From: an uncultured Bacilli bacterium
Lineage (GTDB): Bacteria; Bacillota_I; Bacilli_A; RF39; UBA660
DNA length: 56,902 nucleotides
Reading direction: 5' to 3'
NCBI GenBank assembly: GCA_948874605.1
Contig: CAQRXS010000001.1
Coordinates: 1-56,902 of the forward strand
In this document: piece by piece, positions 8,537 through 18,175 of the stretch
Position numbering within the stretch: position 1 is the first letter of the stretch
How the letters are laid out: each line of letters opens with the position of its first letter
Translations under genes and position numbers: made by a program
Notes under the pieces: model-generated
Told to the model about the DNA's origin: nothing
Databases searched by the model: none
Seen by the model: only the letters and a program-made list of their open reading frames with translations

Positions 8537-9451
8537 ATGGAATATGTTTTAGAAACCAGAAATTTAAACAAATCATATAAAGATTTTAAATCACTATCAA
8601 ATTTATCTATCCATGTCCCAAAAAATTCTATTTATGGATTAATAGGGAAAAATGGAGCGGGAAAAACAACGCTTATAAGAATAATCACTGGCCTTCAAAA
8701 TCCAACAAGTGGAGAATACTCTATTTACGGAGTGAAATATCCAGATTCTAAAATAACAGAAATAAGAAAAAGAATGGGAGCTATTGTAGAAACACCATCT
8801 ATTTATAATAACATGAGTGCGATAGATAACTTAAAAGAACAATATAAAATTGTAGGATTACCCGATTACGAAGAATTGACAGAACTACTAAAATTTGTAG
8901 GATTAGAGCATACAGCAAAGAAAAAAGCTCGTAATTTTTCATTAGGAATGAAACAAAGATTAGGGATCGCAATCGCGCTAGTTGGCAACCCAGACTTTTT
9001 AATTCTTGATGAGCCGATTAACGGATTAGACCCGGAAGGAATAATAGAAATAAGAGAATTAATTCTAAAATTAAATCAGGAAAAACAAATAACAATTCTA
9101 ATTTCAAGTCATTATTTAGATGAATTATCAAAAATTGCTACCCATTACGGATTTATGGATGCTGGCTCCATTATAAAAGAAATAAGTCGTGAACAGTTAA
9201 ACCAGAAACTCGAAAAAAAGATAGAAATTACAGTAAACAAAGCAAGTAATTTTATACCATTCTTAGAAAAAAATAAACTATCTTACACCGTCGTAGATGA
9301 AAAACACATAAATTTATTTGGAAATATCAACATGCAAAAGTTATTATTAGAACTGGCCCAAGAAAATCTAAGTATTAAAAGTATTCACGAAAAAGAAGAA
9401 TCGTTAGAAAACTACTATATGAATTTACTTGGAGGTGATAAAAATGATTAA
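8537..9451 (+). CDS. ABC transporter ATP-binding protein (BcrA-like)
   Basis: This 304-residue cytoplasmic ATPase has Walker A GKNGAGKTT at 37-45, signature FSLGMKQR, Walker B FLILDEP followed by NGLDPEG, and the switch His in SSHYLDE. The roughly 80-residue tail after the ATPase core is typical of BcrA/drug-resistance subunits that pair with a separate permease. It overlaps the permease start by 8 bases (ATGATTAA), so the two are translationally coupled. AAAGGAG precedes its ATG. With the neighbouring two-component genes it probably forms a self-immunity or antimicrobial-peptide resistance pump. Confidence 0.88.
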   Translation: MEYVLETRNLNKSYKDFKSLSNLSIHVPKNSIYGLIGKNGAGKTTLIRIITGLQNPTSGEYSIYGVKYPDSKITEIRKRMGAIVETPSIYNNMSAIDNLKEQYKIVGLPDYEELTELLKFVGLEHTAKKKARNFSLGMKQRLGIAIALVGNPDFLILDEPINGLDPEGIIEIRELILKLNQEKQITILISSHYLDELSKIATHYGFMDAGSIIKEISREQLNQKLEKKIEITVNKASNFIPFLEKNKLSYTVVDEKHINLFGNINMQKLLLELAQENLSIKSIHEKEESLENYYMNLLGGDKND

Positions 9452-10268
9452 CTTATTAAATGCAGGAGTTATGAGATTAAAAAAGGATAATATTTTCAAA
9501 ATCTTACTAGGCTTAATAATATTATTAGCTTTATTTATGTTAAGCATTCAATATAAAGAAGCCAAGCAATTTGGAACTATTATAAAAATAGAACAATTAT
9601 TTTTTTATCTAGCAACTATGGTAGGTGTAGGAATTTCTGTACTAGTAAGCCTATTTATTGGAACGGATTACTCTGATGGAACAATTAGAAATAAGGTAAT
9701 AGCTGGAAAAAAACGAAGCAAAATTTACTTATCAAATTTTATCATAATGGTTACTACTAGCTTGATATTATATGCCTTATTTACTTTAATAATATTTAGT
9801 ATTGGAATTCCACTTTTTGGTAATATTACAATGCCTTTATCAGCATTTATAGAAAGAACAACAGGAATCATAGGAATAATTTTTACCTATAATGCGCTAT
9901 TTACTTTTATTGCTATGATAATTCAAAATAAAACTACTGCTTCTGTTATATCAATATTATTAGCATTTGCCTTAATATTTACAAGCTTAATAATTTTTAA
10001 CATTCTAGCATCCCCACCAACAATACAAACAGCGAACATAATAAATGGTACAACAGAGTTTAAAGAAGAACGAAATCCAAAATATCCAACCGAAACGGAA
10101 AGAAAAATATATGAAACAATATTTGATATTATTCCTTCAGGACAAGCATTTCAAATTACGAATGAAGACGAAAAAAATCTAAAAATCTTGCCAGTATACG
10201 CATTAATAACAACCACTATATTCACTGGTATAGGATTAATAATATTTAAGAAAAAAGATTTAAAATAA
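9444..10268 (+). CDS. ABC transporter permease (ABC-2 type)
   Basis: The protein has about 274 residues and six hydrophobic segments. The first segment is around ILLGLIILLALFML, followed by a conserved TDYSDGTIRNKVIAGKKR loop that is typical of ABC-2 permeases (F/Y-x-x-GT-RN). I chose the ATG at 9444 because GGAGGTGA sits just upstream; a TTG at 9429 lies before that site. A long extracytoplasmic loop precedes the last helix (residues ~195-235). It pairs with the ATPase encoded immediately upstream. Confidence 0.85.
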   Translation: MINLLNAGVMRLKKDNIFKILLGLIILLALFMLSIQYKEAKQFGTIIKIEQLFFYLATMVGVGISVLVSLFIGTDYSDGTIRNKVIAGKKRSKIYLSNFIIMVTTSLILYALFTLIIFSIGIPLFGNITMPLSAFIERTTGIIGIIFTYNALFTFIAMIIQNKTTASVISILLAFALIFTSLIIFNILASPPTIQTANIINGTTEFKEERNPKYPTETERKIYETIFDIIPSGQAFQITNEDEKNLKILPVYALITTTIFTGIGLIIFKKKDLK

Positions 10269-10284
10269 AGAGAGGAAGAAATTT

Positions 10285-11166
10285 ATGAATATCTGGTTTT
10301 ACCTATCATTAGCATTATTAGTCATATGTATATTTTTAATTTCAAAAATTATTATTATGAAAGCATCTCTAAGAGACGTCACCGAAAATATGAAAAAAAA
10401 GTTAGAATCAGATACGAATAGTCTTTTAACAATTTCCTCATATGACAAAGATATTAAAAGACTTACCAAAAGTTTAAATCTAAATTTAAAACGATTGAGA
10501 AAATTAGAATTAGAATACAAACAAGGGAATACAAATTTCAAAAATTCTATAACAAATATATCACACGATTTAAGAACGCCTCTTACAGCCATAAGAGGCT
10601 ATCTTGACATTATGGACTATTCGAACTTAACGAAAAGACAAATAGAGTATATTCATGTAATAGATCAAAAGACTAATGATTTAATATATTTAACAGAAGA
10701 ATTATTCTTATATGCTAACGGATGCAAGGATGCAGAAAAAATAAACAAAGAAGAAATTTGTTTAAATACAGAACTAGAGAGCATCATTTGTAGTTTTTAC
10801 TCACTCTTCAAACAAAAAAAAATTGAACCAAAAATTAACTTTTGTAAAAGAAAAATAATTAAAAAATTAGATTTAAACTGTTTTAAAAGAATTATAGAAA
10901 ATATAATCACAAATGCTATAAAATATAGTGAAGGTAATCTTAAGATTAACTTATCCGAAAATGGTGAAATTATTTTTATAAATCCTACAACTAAATTAGA
11001 TAAAATTAGTGTAAAAAAATTATTTAATCGTTATTATACTGTCGAAAATGGGAAAAAAAGTACAGGTATTGGACTTTCTATTGCAAAAAGTTTAGCTGAA
11101 CTAAATGACGGTTTAATAGAGGCGAAATATATTAAAAATAATTTAATAATCAAAATTAAGTTCTAA
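10285..11166 (+). CDS. Sensor histidine kinase
   Basis: This 293-residue kinase has one N-terminal membrane segment (residues 5-25) and no real sensor domain. A short linker leads to the H-box ISHDLRTPLTAI (phospho-acceptor H94). An N-box (ENIITNAIKYSEG) and a G-box (STGIGLSIAKSLAE) complete the ATPase domain; the usual G1 motif is poorly conserved. Kinases with so little outside the membrane often sense through the partner ABC permease, which fits the order regulator, ATPase, permease, kinase here. The RBS is AGAGGAAG. A terminator follows at 11171. Confidence 0.88.
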   Translation: MNIWFYLSLALLVICIFLISKIIIMKASLRDVTENMKKKLESDTNSLLTISSYDKDIKRLTKSLNLNLKRLRKLELEYKQGNTNFKNSITNISHDLRTPLTAIRGYLDIMDYSNLTKRQIEYIHVIDQKTNDLIYLTEELFLYANGCKDAEKINKEEICLNTELESIICSFYSLFKQKKIEPKINFCKRKIIKKLDLNCFKRIIENIITNAIKYSEGNLKINLSENGEIIFINPTTKLDKISVKKLFNRYYTVENGKKSTGIGLSIAKSLAELNDGLIEAKYIKNNLIIKIKF

Positions 11167-11170
11167 CATA

Positions 11171-11196
11171 AAGGTAAGTCAAAAAACTTATCTTTT
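11171..11196 (+). terminator. Rho-independent terminator
   Basis: GGTAAGT (11173-11179) pairs with ACTTATC (11187-11193), with one G-U pair, followed by TTTT. It closes the ABC/two-component operon. Confidence 0.7.
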
Positions 11197-11229
11197 AAAT
11201 TTGGATTTACTAAAATAATACAAAATTAA

Positions 11230-11258
11230 TTGCTACTTCAAATACATACTGATATAAT
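11230..11258 (+). promoter_or_regulatory. Sigma-A-type promoter of the DnaJ-domain gene
   Basis: TTGCTA (11230-11235) and TATAAT (11253-11258) are 17 bases apart, about 64 bases before the ATG at 11322, which has its own AGGAGG site. Confidence 0.6.
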
Positions 11259-11321
11259 ATTTATAGATCACAATTTCAAAAAAGAATACTCTACAATTTG
11301 TTTCTTTAGGAGGTAGAAAAA

Positions 11322-12725
11322 ATGGGAGATTATTATAAAATATTACAAGTTTTACCGAATGCATCAGAGGACGAAATAAGAAAAGCTTATCGACAATCTG
11401 TCAAAATTTATCACCCTGACAATAATCCTAATAACAAAGAAGCAGAAGAGAAATTTAGAAATATTACAGCAGCTTACGAAGTCTTAAGTGATCCGCAAAA
11501 AAGAGCAGAATATGATAATGGAAAAACAAGTTCTTCTACAGTCAAGACAACAACTAATCACACTACTCCATCATCAGAAGATATAATATTCAATACTCTA
11601 TTTGGAGATGATATAAAAAAATTTGAAAAGGAAAAAAAAGAATATCTCCAATTTCTTAAGGATATGGAACCTGAATTTCAAAAATATAATCACACTTTAG
11701 AAAAGGAAATAAAAAAGGTTTCTTCTTCTACTTGGAATGTTATCGCTACCGAAAGCTTTTACGAAAAAAAAGAAAAAATAAAAAGAACGCTACGTGAATT
11801 AAAAGAAAATACTAAAGCTTTTGATAATTTTTTAATTTTTCTTGAAGAAATAAAAAAAGAAGCAGAACAGATTGGATTAAATATAAATAATTTAAATCAA
11901 TATGCGGATTCTTCCCAAAGAGGAATAAAGTCTGCACAATTTTATGAAGACTTAAAAAACAAAATAAAAGTAGAACTTAAAACAATCAAAGAAAATAGAA
12001 ACGCATTTGACAAACATTTAAAATTTCTAAAGGAAATGGACAGGGAATTAAATCAGTATAATATGACTATTAATAAAATAATAGAAGCCCATAAAGGAAA
12101 AAAAGGACAAATCTCTAACCGTAAACTGGAGGAAGAACGACTTTTTTTACAACAACAATTATCGATAATAAAAAGAAACGCGAAAGCCTTTGATGACTTT
12201 ACTGAATATTATGCTCAAATAAGCCAGAGTGTGAAAGAACTGTATAGTGTAAAATTACGCAATTTTGACGAATATTTAGACACAAAAAATAGAGCCACAT
12301 TCGCGCCACCTGCATATCTTGAACAAAAAAGATTAATTAATAAAGTTATAAATAAACTAGAAATGGAAAGAAAAGTAAAAGTTAACACATTAAAACTAGA
12401 AATCGAAAAGCGGAAATTGAATTATGTACAACTATTAATAGATAGGAATCTAAATGAATCTACAATATCTATTGAAAATATAAAAACAATTCTTGAAACA
12501 TTAAAACACATAGATTACATTAATTCTATATTAGCCCCTTATAACATAACACTTGATGATTTTTTAAGATTACAAGGCAAAAAATTATCTTCAATAAAAG
12601 ATGCAGAACTGTTAGTAATCCAAGAAATTTTAGAAAACTTTATAAAGCAAAAGCGTCCAACTAACATAATAGACTTTTCTAAAGTAAATCTAAATCCAGA
12701 AGAAAAACCTAAAAGATTAAAATAA
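11322..12725 (+). CDS. J-domain protein with long coiled-coil tail
   Basis: The first 65 residues form a clear J domain, with DYYKILQV, the HPD triad at 31-33 in [10 protein letters not shown] and the [15 protein letters not shown] end. It should therefore stimulate an Hsp70 (DnaK). The remaining 400 residues have no zinc fingers or DnaJ C-terminal domains. They are charged and helical, with at least three related blocks that contain a LKE..K.FD.FL.FL.E pattern, so the tail is an unusual coiled-coil repeat. It is not canonical DnaJ. It is a single gene with its own promoter and a terminator, convergent with the glycosyltransferase gene. The client of the tail is unknown. Confidence 0.8.
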   Translation: MGDYYKILQVLPNASEDEIRKAYRQSVKIYHPDNNPNNKEAEEKFRNITAAYEVLSDPQKRAEYDNGKTSSSTVKTTTNHTTPSSEDIIFNTLFGDDIKKFEKEKKEYLQFLKDMEPEFQKYNHTLEKEIKKVSSSTWNVIATESFYEKKEKIKRTLRELKENTKAFDNFLIFLEEIKKEAEQIGLNINNLNQYADSSQRGIKSAQFYEDLKNKIKVELKTIKENRNAFDKHLKFLKEMDRELNQYNMTINKIIEAHKGKKGQISNRKLEEERLFLQQQLSIIKRNAKAFDDFTEYYAQISQSVKELYSVKLRNFDEYLDTKNRATFAPPAYLEQKRLINKVINKLEMERKVKVNTLKLEIEKRKLNYVQLLIDRNLNESTISIENIKTILETLKHIDYINSILAPYNITLDDFLRLQGKKLSSIKDAELLVIQEILENFIKQKRPTNIIDFSKVNLNPEEKPKRLK

Positions 12726-12726
12726 A

Positions 12727-12761
12727 AAGGAACAAAATCTTAAATATCTTGTTCCTTTTTT
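12727..12761. terminator. Bidirectional terminator
   Basis: AAGGAACAA (12727-12735) pairs with TTGTTCCTT (12749-12757), flanked by A and T runs on both sides. It can end both the J-domain gene and the convergent polysaccharide operon, whose last stop codon lies inside it. Confidence 0.8.
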
Positions 12762-13708
12762 AAAGCCTTCTTTGAAATATTTTTTTCTGTTTCTTTAACG
12801 ATATAAATTGGTCTTTTTTTTGTTTCTAAATATGTTTTAGATAAATATTCTCCAAAGACTCCCATAAAGAATAGCTGAACCCCACTAACAAAAATAACAA
12901 TACAAGCAAGACTTGGCCAGCCACTAACAGGGTCACCCCAAAGTAATGTTTTTATAATAATAATTGCAATAAATATAAACGCAACAAAACAAAACAATAT
13001 TCCCAAAAATGCTGAAATTGTTAAAGGCAACGTAGTAAATGAAACGATTCCCTCAATGGCATATTTAAATAATTTCCAAAATGACCACTTTGTTTCACCA
13101 GCAACTCTTTCCACATTTTCAAACTCTAACCATTTTGTCTTAAACCCAACAAAACTCCATAATCCTTTGGAGTAGCGATTATACTCTCTACACTCTATAA
13201 TAGAATTAACAACTTGTCTTGTCATAAGACGATAATCTCTAGCTCCGTCTACCATTTCAATTTTACTCATTTTATTGATAATTTTATAAAACATTCGGGC
13301 AAAAAAGCTACGTATTGGAGGTTCTCCTTTTCGAGTAACCCTTCGTGTTCCAACACAATCATATCCTTCTTCTTCAATAACTTGAATCATTTCAGATAGC
13401 ATGTGTGGAGGATCTTGTAAATCGGCATCCATAAGCGTAACATAATCCCCGGTAGAATAATCAAGACCTGCAAGCATTGCCGCTTCCTTACCAAAATTTC
13501 TAGAAAAAGAAACAAACCGTACACGTTTATCCTTTAAAGCTAACATCTGAATAATTTCTAAAGTTTTATCTTTGCTTCCATCGTTCACAAAAATAAGCTC
13601 AAACTCATTTTCTTTCATGATATCCATTACAGAACTCATTTCCTTATAAAATAAAGGCAGTGACTCCTCTTCATTATAACAGGATACAATTACACTAATT
13701 TTTTTCAA
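12740..13708 (-). CDS. Membrane glycosyltransferase, GtrB/DPM1-like (GT2)
   Basis: This 322-residue protein has a cytoplasmic GT-A domain (SVIVSCYNEEESL start, VNDGSKDKT, metal-binding DAD at 94-96 in MDADLQDPP) followed by two membrane helices around 228-290 and a basic tail. This is the architecture of polyprenyl-phosphate glucosyl/mannosyltransferases such as GtrB. They charge a lipid carrier on the inner face of the membrane so that a GT-C enzyme can use the sugar outside. The multi-membrane protein at 18176-19651 could be that partner. It is the last gene of the TagHG-like operon, 32 bases after the two-domain glycosyltransferase. The sugar is unknown. Confidence 0.85.
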   Translation of the reverse strand: MKKISVIVSCYNEEESLPLFYKEMSSVMDIMKENEFELIFVNDGSKDKTLEIIQMLALKDKRVRFVSFSRNFGKEAAMLAGLDYSTGDYVTLMDADLQDPPHMLSEMIQVIEEEGYDCVGTRRVTRKGEPPIRSFFARMFYKIINKMSKIEMVDGARDYRLMTRQVVNSIIECREYNRYSKGLWSFVGFKTKWLEFENVERVAGETKWSFWKLFKYAIEGIVSFTTLPLTISAFLGILFCFVAFIFIAIIIIKTLLWGDPVSGWPSLACIVIFVSGVQLFFMGVFGEYLSKTYLETKKRPIYIVKETEKNISKKALKKEQDI

Positions 13709-13740
13709 GACACTTCACTCCTTAAACCATATTATACGGC

Positions 13741-15654
13741 TTATTTCTCTAAATTCCAAGATTTCTGTAGCAATTTATAACGTTTTTCTATTTCTCTTTT
13801 TTGTTTCTTTGTCAAACCAAATAGTTTATGAAAATAAGTATAGATTTTAGTCATCTCTTTGATATAAGCTTCTTTTTTTACTGTAGAGCTAACATTATTC
13901 CCATGTAACCGATAATAGTTATAAGTAGAAGCTGTATAGGCTATATTTCCATGTTGCATTATATTTGCATAGAATAACCAATCTCCACTTTGCCTGTATT
14001 CTCCAGACATTTTAAAATACTTATTATAATTATCTTTTTTAATAAGGGCCGAAGAAACATTAGCAATCGTACAGTTTAAAAAAGTATAATTTTTAAGCTC
14101 ATTTTCCCCATTATTAACATAATCATCATCCCAATGCCCTGTATTCATAATATCAATTTCATTTTTTATTGTTGGTAAAATAATTTTCCCTTCGGTATTT
14201 ATAAAGGCTGTATCACAATAAGAAATACGAATATTCTCAGAAGAACGAATTGGTTTAATTAATTTTTTTATCATTCTTTTATCACAGTAATCATCTGCTT
14301 CAGCAATCCAAATATAATCGCCACTGGCCTCTTCAAAACCTTTTTGCCATTGTTTAAAAGGAGAACCACTATTTTGTTCATTATAAATTTTTCGAATTGA
14401 AACATAAGGTGACAAAGAATCTACAATCGCATCAATTTTTTCTCTACTATTATCACTTGAGCAATCATCTAATATTAAAATTTCATGGAATTTTATTTTC
14501 TGTGATAAGATACTATACATACGTTGGTATAAAAATCTTTCATAATTATAATTAGGAATAACAACTGAAATTTTAACGCCACCCGAAGAATATTTTAAAG
14601 ACTTCTGTGCTAATTCAATCAAATCTTCCATTTGAGCATTCTTAACTACGTTAGTTCTCAAAACTTTTTTATAAAATAACATAAATGACATTAAATTATT
14701 AGCGAGAGTATTATGACCAGTACAAGTAAAACGAAATAACATTTTATAATACATACGACTGGATTTACCCATTTCATCTAAAAACTTCCAAAAATACTTA
14801 TTCAAACGAATATCATATTTTTTTGTTAAATCTCCATATTTCTTGATAATTCTTTTACGTTCTTTTTTATCTTCAATTTTAGGAAAAACATAAACAAGTA
14901 AAAGAATAATTTGATTATAAATAATAGCATCACGAATCTCTTTATAATTTCTACATCCTTTTATTCTTTCAAGTGTACTATCAACACCTACAAAAATATC
15001 AAAACGTTTTTCAGAAAAAGCAGAATTTTGAATAGAAGTATTTCTTTGAACATAATAATAGAACACTTCTGGAACATAGGAAATGCTTTTAGCCTTAACA
15101 ATTGCAGGAATAACGACAGCTAAATCCTCATTCACTTTACCTTCAGCAAAAGGATACTTTTCCAGTAATTCTCTTTTAAAAAGTTTGTTACAAGCAGAAG
15201 CTGCTAAGCCATTATTCACAAAATTTAATTTAGAAGGCTCGCTATCACAACCACGTGTAATTTGATAAAGACCAGTTTCTTCAAAATATAATTTCATGTC
15301 ACAGATGGCAAGTTCCGATTTATCTTTTAAAATAGCTTTCATTAAAAGCTCATAATAATTTGGATCGATATAATCATCAGAATCAATATAGCCAATAAAA
15401 TCTCCTGTAGAAGCTTGAAGTCCCACATTTCTAGAATAAGAAAGACCTCGATTCTGTTCATTATCAATTAAAATAACCTTAGGATTTTTTTTATATTTAC
15501 TTAAAATCTTAGAAGAAGAATCTGTACTTCCATCATTAACTAAGACTAATTCAAGATTCTCATAAGTTTGATTCAAAATAGATTCAATACACTTTTCAAC
15601 ATATTTTTCAGTATTATAAACACTAACAATTACAGATATTTTTTTCTTTTTCAT
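13741..15654 (-). CDS. Two-domain glycosyltransferase (tandem GT2)
   Basis: This 637-residue protein has two GT2 domains. The first starts ISVIVSVYNTEKYVEKCI, with VNDGSTDSS and the DSDDYID metal site near 93. The second starts near 365 with ISVVIPNYNYERFLY, then LDDCSSDNS and AEADDYCD. A helical connector separates them. Such fusions usually add two different or alternating sugars to a growing surface polysaccharide on the cytoplasmic face. It sits 3 bases after the upstream glycosyltransferase in the TagHG-like export operon. Both active sites look intact. The sugars cannot be told from sequence. Confidence 0.85.
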   Translation of the reverse strand: MKKKKISVIVSVYNTEKYVEKCIESILNQTYENLELVLVNDGSTDSSSKILSKYKKNPKVILIDNEQNRGLSYSRNVGLQASTGDFIGYIDSDDYIDPNYYELLMKAILKDKSELAICDMKLYFEETGLYQITRGCDSEPSKLNFVNNGLAASACNKLFKRELLEKYPFAEGKVNEDLAVVIPAIVKAKSISYVPEVFYYYVQRNTSIQNSAFSEKRFDIFVGVDSTLERIKGCRNYKEIRDAIIYNQIILLLVYVFPKIEDKKERKRIIKKYGDLTKKYDIRLNKYFWKFLDEMGKSSRMYYKMLFRFTCTGHNTLANNLMSFMLFYKKVLRTNVVKNAQMEDLIELAQKSLKYSSGGVKISVVIPNYNYERFLYQRMYSILSQKIKFHEILILDDCSSDNSREKIDAIVDSLSPYVSIRKIYNEQNSGSPFKQWQKGFEEASGDYIWIAEADDYCDKRMIKKLIKPIRSSENIRISYCDTAFINTEGKIILPTIKNEIDIMNTGHWDDDYVNNGENELKNYTFLNCTIANVSSALIKKDNYNKYFKMSGEYRQSGDWLFYANIMQHGNIAYTASTYNYYRLHGNNVSSTVKKEAYIKEMTKIYTYFHKLFGLTKKQKREIEKRYKLLQKSWNLEK

Positions 15655-15657
15655 ATA

Positions 15658-16506
15658 CTAATTTCCTTCCATTTCTACTTTTAATAAATTCAATGACTTA
15701 ATAATTTCTTTCGTTCGAAATAAGAGCTTTAAGCGGTTATTACCATGAAATCTATAATTTAAACTTGCCCCTTCTTTATGAATAATTTCAAGTTTAGGGC
15801 TATAAACAGTAGTTAAATGATGTTTTATAACACGTCTATACAAAAAACTCTCTTCATGATACAAAAAAGTATCATCATAGAAAATAGTATCAAATTGTTC
15901 ATAATATTTTTTAGAAAATACTATTGCACAACAATGTAGTGCAACCCCTAATTCTTCTTTTTCACCATTTTGAAATACCTTAGGCTTTTTAAAGAATCGT
16001 TTCAATTTCATTCCAAGAACAAGAAGAAAATAAAAAATCGAATTGGCATAAATTTTCAAAAGCTTTTGCTGATACCGAAGCTCACACTCCACTTCCTCTA
16101 AAGTTTGTAAAGGTACATACGGATTCACCGATCCACTACCTAAAGGACAATGAATAAATGGACCTAAAATATCAAAATTCGTGCGATGATAAATTTCTTG
16201 AATATTTTTCAAAAAAACTTTTTGTTTTATAACCGTATCATTATTGATAACAATTAGAAACTCAGGATGATAATTCTCTATAGCAAACTTACATCCTATA
16301 TTATTAGCTTTCGCAAATCCTAAATTTTCTTCAAAACAAATCAACTTATCCACTTTAGAAGCAAATATTTTTTTTTCCTCTTCCTTTAAGGTACAATTAT
16401 CTACGACAACAATTTTTTTATTCTTTTCTTTTAAATTTAGAATAGAAGCAATACACTCCAAAGTATCTTGAATATTTTTATAATGTAATATAACAAACGA
16501 ATACAT
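15658..16506 (-). CDS. Glycosyltransferase family 2 (rhamnosyltransferase-like)
   Basis: This 282-residue GT2 enzyme has the short-loop N terminus seen in WsaE/rhamnosyltransferase-like proteins: FVILHYKNIQDTLECI, VVVDNCT, NLGFAKANNIG near 90, and the metal site NNDTV. The C-terminal HEESFLYRRV supplies the likely catalytic acidic residue. It lies 2 bases from the exporter permease gene and 3 bases from the next transferase, so it is part of the same transcript. Its role is probably assembly of the exported polysaccharide. Confidence 0.8.
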   Translation of the reverse strand: MYSFVILHYKNIQDTLECIASILNLKEKNKKIVVVDNCTLKEEEKKIFASKVDKLICFEENLGFAKANNIGCKFAIENYHPEFLIVINNDTVIKQKVFLKNIQEIYHRTNFDILGPFIHCPLGSGSVNPYVPLQTLEEVECELRYQQKLLKIYANSIFYFLLVLGMKLKRFFKKPKVFQNGEKEELGVALHCCAIVFSKKYYEQFDTIFYDDTFLYHEESFLYRRVIKHHLTTVYSPKLEIIHKEGASLNYRFHGNNRLKLLFRTKEIIKSLNLLKVEMEGN

Positions 16507-16508
16507 CC

Positions 16509-17282
16509 TTAAACCTCTTCTGCAAAACCTTTTTCCAACTTACGAAATATAAAATATCCCATTACTAAAATAAGAAAAGATAATCCAAAAATATAAAATA
16601 AAGAATATAGATTTGGCATACTTTGATAATAGAAAATACTTCGATATGCATCAATTAAATGTGTCATAGGATTTAAATACAACACCCATCTAATTTTCTC
16701 TGGAAACATATCAGCGGTGTACAAAATAGGAGTCGCATAAAATAGTAAATTAAGTAAAAAACCTACTAAGTATTCAACATCTCGAACATAAACATTAATC
16801 GCACTCAAGATAAATAATAGACCTAAACTTAACATACTTTGAATAATTGCAACAAGTGGTAACCATAGAAGCTGTAAACTAAAGCCGACACCACCAAAAA
16901 GCAAAAATAATAATATAATGACACAGGATATCAAAAAATTAATAAGTCCAGCTAAAATAACACTTACTGGTAAGATTTCCCGCGGGAAATATACTTTTTT
17001 AATAATTCCGCCATTAATCCAAACACAGTTACAACCCGTGGTAATACAAGTTGTAAAGAAATTCCAAGGAATAATTGCAACAATTAAGAAAATTAAATAA
17101 TTATCTACATTAGTTCTCATAATATATGGAAATACAAGTGCATAAACTAAAACCATTAACAATGGATTTAAAAATGACCATAACACGCCCAGAAAAGAGC
17201 CCTTATATTTCCCACGAATTTCTTTTTGTACATTTGTCTTCAAAAGTTCTCGATATTGATACAAATTCCGAAAAATACTCAT
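16509..17282 (-). CDS. Polysaccharide ABC exporter permease (TagG/Wzm-like)
   Basis: This 257-residue ABC-2 permease has about six hydrophobic segments. It has the family's N-terminal motif VQKEIRGKYKGSFLGVLWSF and the conserved NPLLMVLVYALVF and ATPILY stretches. Together with the ATPase encoded just upstream (4-base gap), it forms the exporter that moves a lipid-linked teichoic acid or O-antigen-type polymer across the membrane. Three glycosyltransferase genes follow in the same operon. The ATPase has no C-terminal carbohydrate-binding extension, which fits a TagGH-like rather than a classical Wzt-type system. Confidence 0.85.
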   Translation of the reverse strand: MSIFRNLYQYRELLKTNVQKEIRGKYKGSFLGVLWSFLNPLLMVLVYALVFPYIMRTNVDNYLIFLIVAIIPWNFFTTCITTGCNCVWINGGIIKKVYFPREILPVSVILAGLINFLISCVIILLFLLFGGVGFSLQLLWLPLVAIIQSMLSLGLLFILSAINVYVRDVEYLVGFLLNLLFYATPILYTADMFPEKIRWVLYLNPMTHLIDAYRSIFYYQSMPNLYSLFYIFGLSFLILVMGYFIFRKLEKGFAEEV

Positions 17283-17286
17283 CCTA

Positions 17287-18024
17287 TCACCTACATTTCT
17301 TTAAATACTCTGGAATAACATTTTTAGGAGTATCATCCATAGCCACAGTGCCTTCATGAATCCATATCGCCCTAGTACAAAGATTTTCTATATTATTTAA
17401 ATCATGACTAACAATTACAATAGTTTTATCACTATTCTTTAATTCCTCTAATTTTTGAAAACATTTTTCTTGAAAATGCTGATCTCCTACCGCAAGGATT
17501 TCATCAATTAATAAGATATCTGCATCTACATTGATAGCTATAGAAAAAGCAAGACGCATATACATACCAGAAGAATAAGTTCTAACTGGATTATCAATAA
17601 ATTCTCCTAACTCTGAAAAAGAAATAATCTCATCGATACGCTTATCAATTTCTGTTTTAGTAAGTCCAAAAATTGCAGCATTAAAATAAATATTTTCACG
17701 ACCAGTAAAATCGTTGTGAAACCCAGCTCCAAGTTCTAGTAAACTAGTTAGCTTTCCATATGTTGTAATATGCCCCTTTGTTGGATAAATAATTTTAGTC
17801 ATTAATTTTAACAAAGTAGATTTTCCAGAACCATTCACTCCAACCAAACCAACAGTCTCACCTTTTTGAATCGTAACATTAATATTTTTTAATGCGGTAA
17901 ATAATTCATTCTCATGCCTTTTCCAAAAAAGTAAATGCTCTTTTAATGTACTTGCTTTATCATAATAAATTTTAAAAGACTTTGTAACATCAACAACTTC
18001 AATAGCGTTTTTATGTGATTTCAT
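17287..18024 (-). CDS. Polysaccharide ABC exporter ATPase (TagH/Wzt-like)
   Basis: This 245-residue ATPase has Walker A GVNGSGKST at 62-70, the family-typical LLELGAGFHNDFTGRENIY, signature YSSGMYMRLAFS, and Walker B ILLIDEILAVGD followed by QKCF-like QEKCFQKL. These are hallmarks of teichoic acid and O-antigen exporters (TagH, RfbB, Wzt). It ends soon after the ATPase core, without the extra domain of TagH or the glycan-binding domain of Wzt. It is the first gene of the operon, behind a good promoter (18051-18079) and the RBS AGAGGTG. Confidence 0.88.
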   Translation of the reverse strand: MKSHKNAIEVVDVTKSFKIYYDKASTLKEHLLFWKRHENELFTALKNINVTIQKGETVGLVGVNGSGKSTLLKLMTKIIYPTKGHITTYGKLTSLLELGAGFHNDFTGRENIYFNAAIFGLTKTEIDKRIDEIISFSELGEFIDNPVRTYSSGMYMRLAFSIAINVDADILLIDEILAVGDQHFQEKCFQKLEELKNSDKTIVIVSHDLNNIENLCTRAIWIHEGTVAMDDTPKNVIPEYLKKCR

Positions 18025-18175
18025 ATTTCACCTCTATACTTCTTAACATTAGTATAACAAATACAGGGAATAATATCAATTTTTGTAGGAAAAAAAATAA
18101 AATAAGATCAGAAAATAAATAGGAAAGAAAAAATAGAAGAAATAATCCTCTATTAAAAGAAAATAAGATTCCAAC
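18025..18175. other. Intergenic region between export operon and GT-C-like gene
   Basis: Besides the promoter at 18051-18079 it is purine-rich on the + strand and carries no gene. I see no convincing terminator for the upstream membrane protein gene. Confidence 0.4.
18051..18079 (-). promoter_or_regulatory. Promoter of the polysaccharide export operon
   Basis: On the minus strand, TTGATA (18074-18079) and TATACT (18051-18056) are 17 bases apart, about 27 bases upstream of the ATPase start. Confidence 0.7.

Noticed and set aside
13214..13399. Small + strand ORFs inside glycosyltransferase, helD and ribosomal genes
   Set aside because: They are antisense to clearly conserved proteins and have no ribosome binding site of their own.
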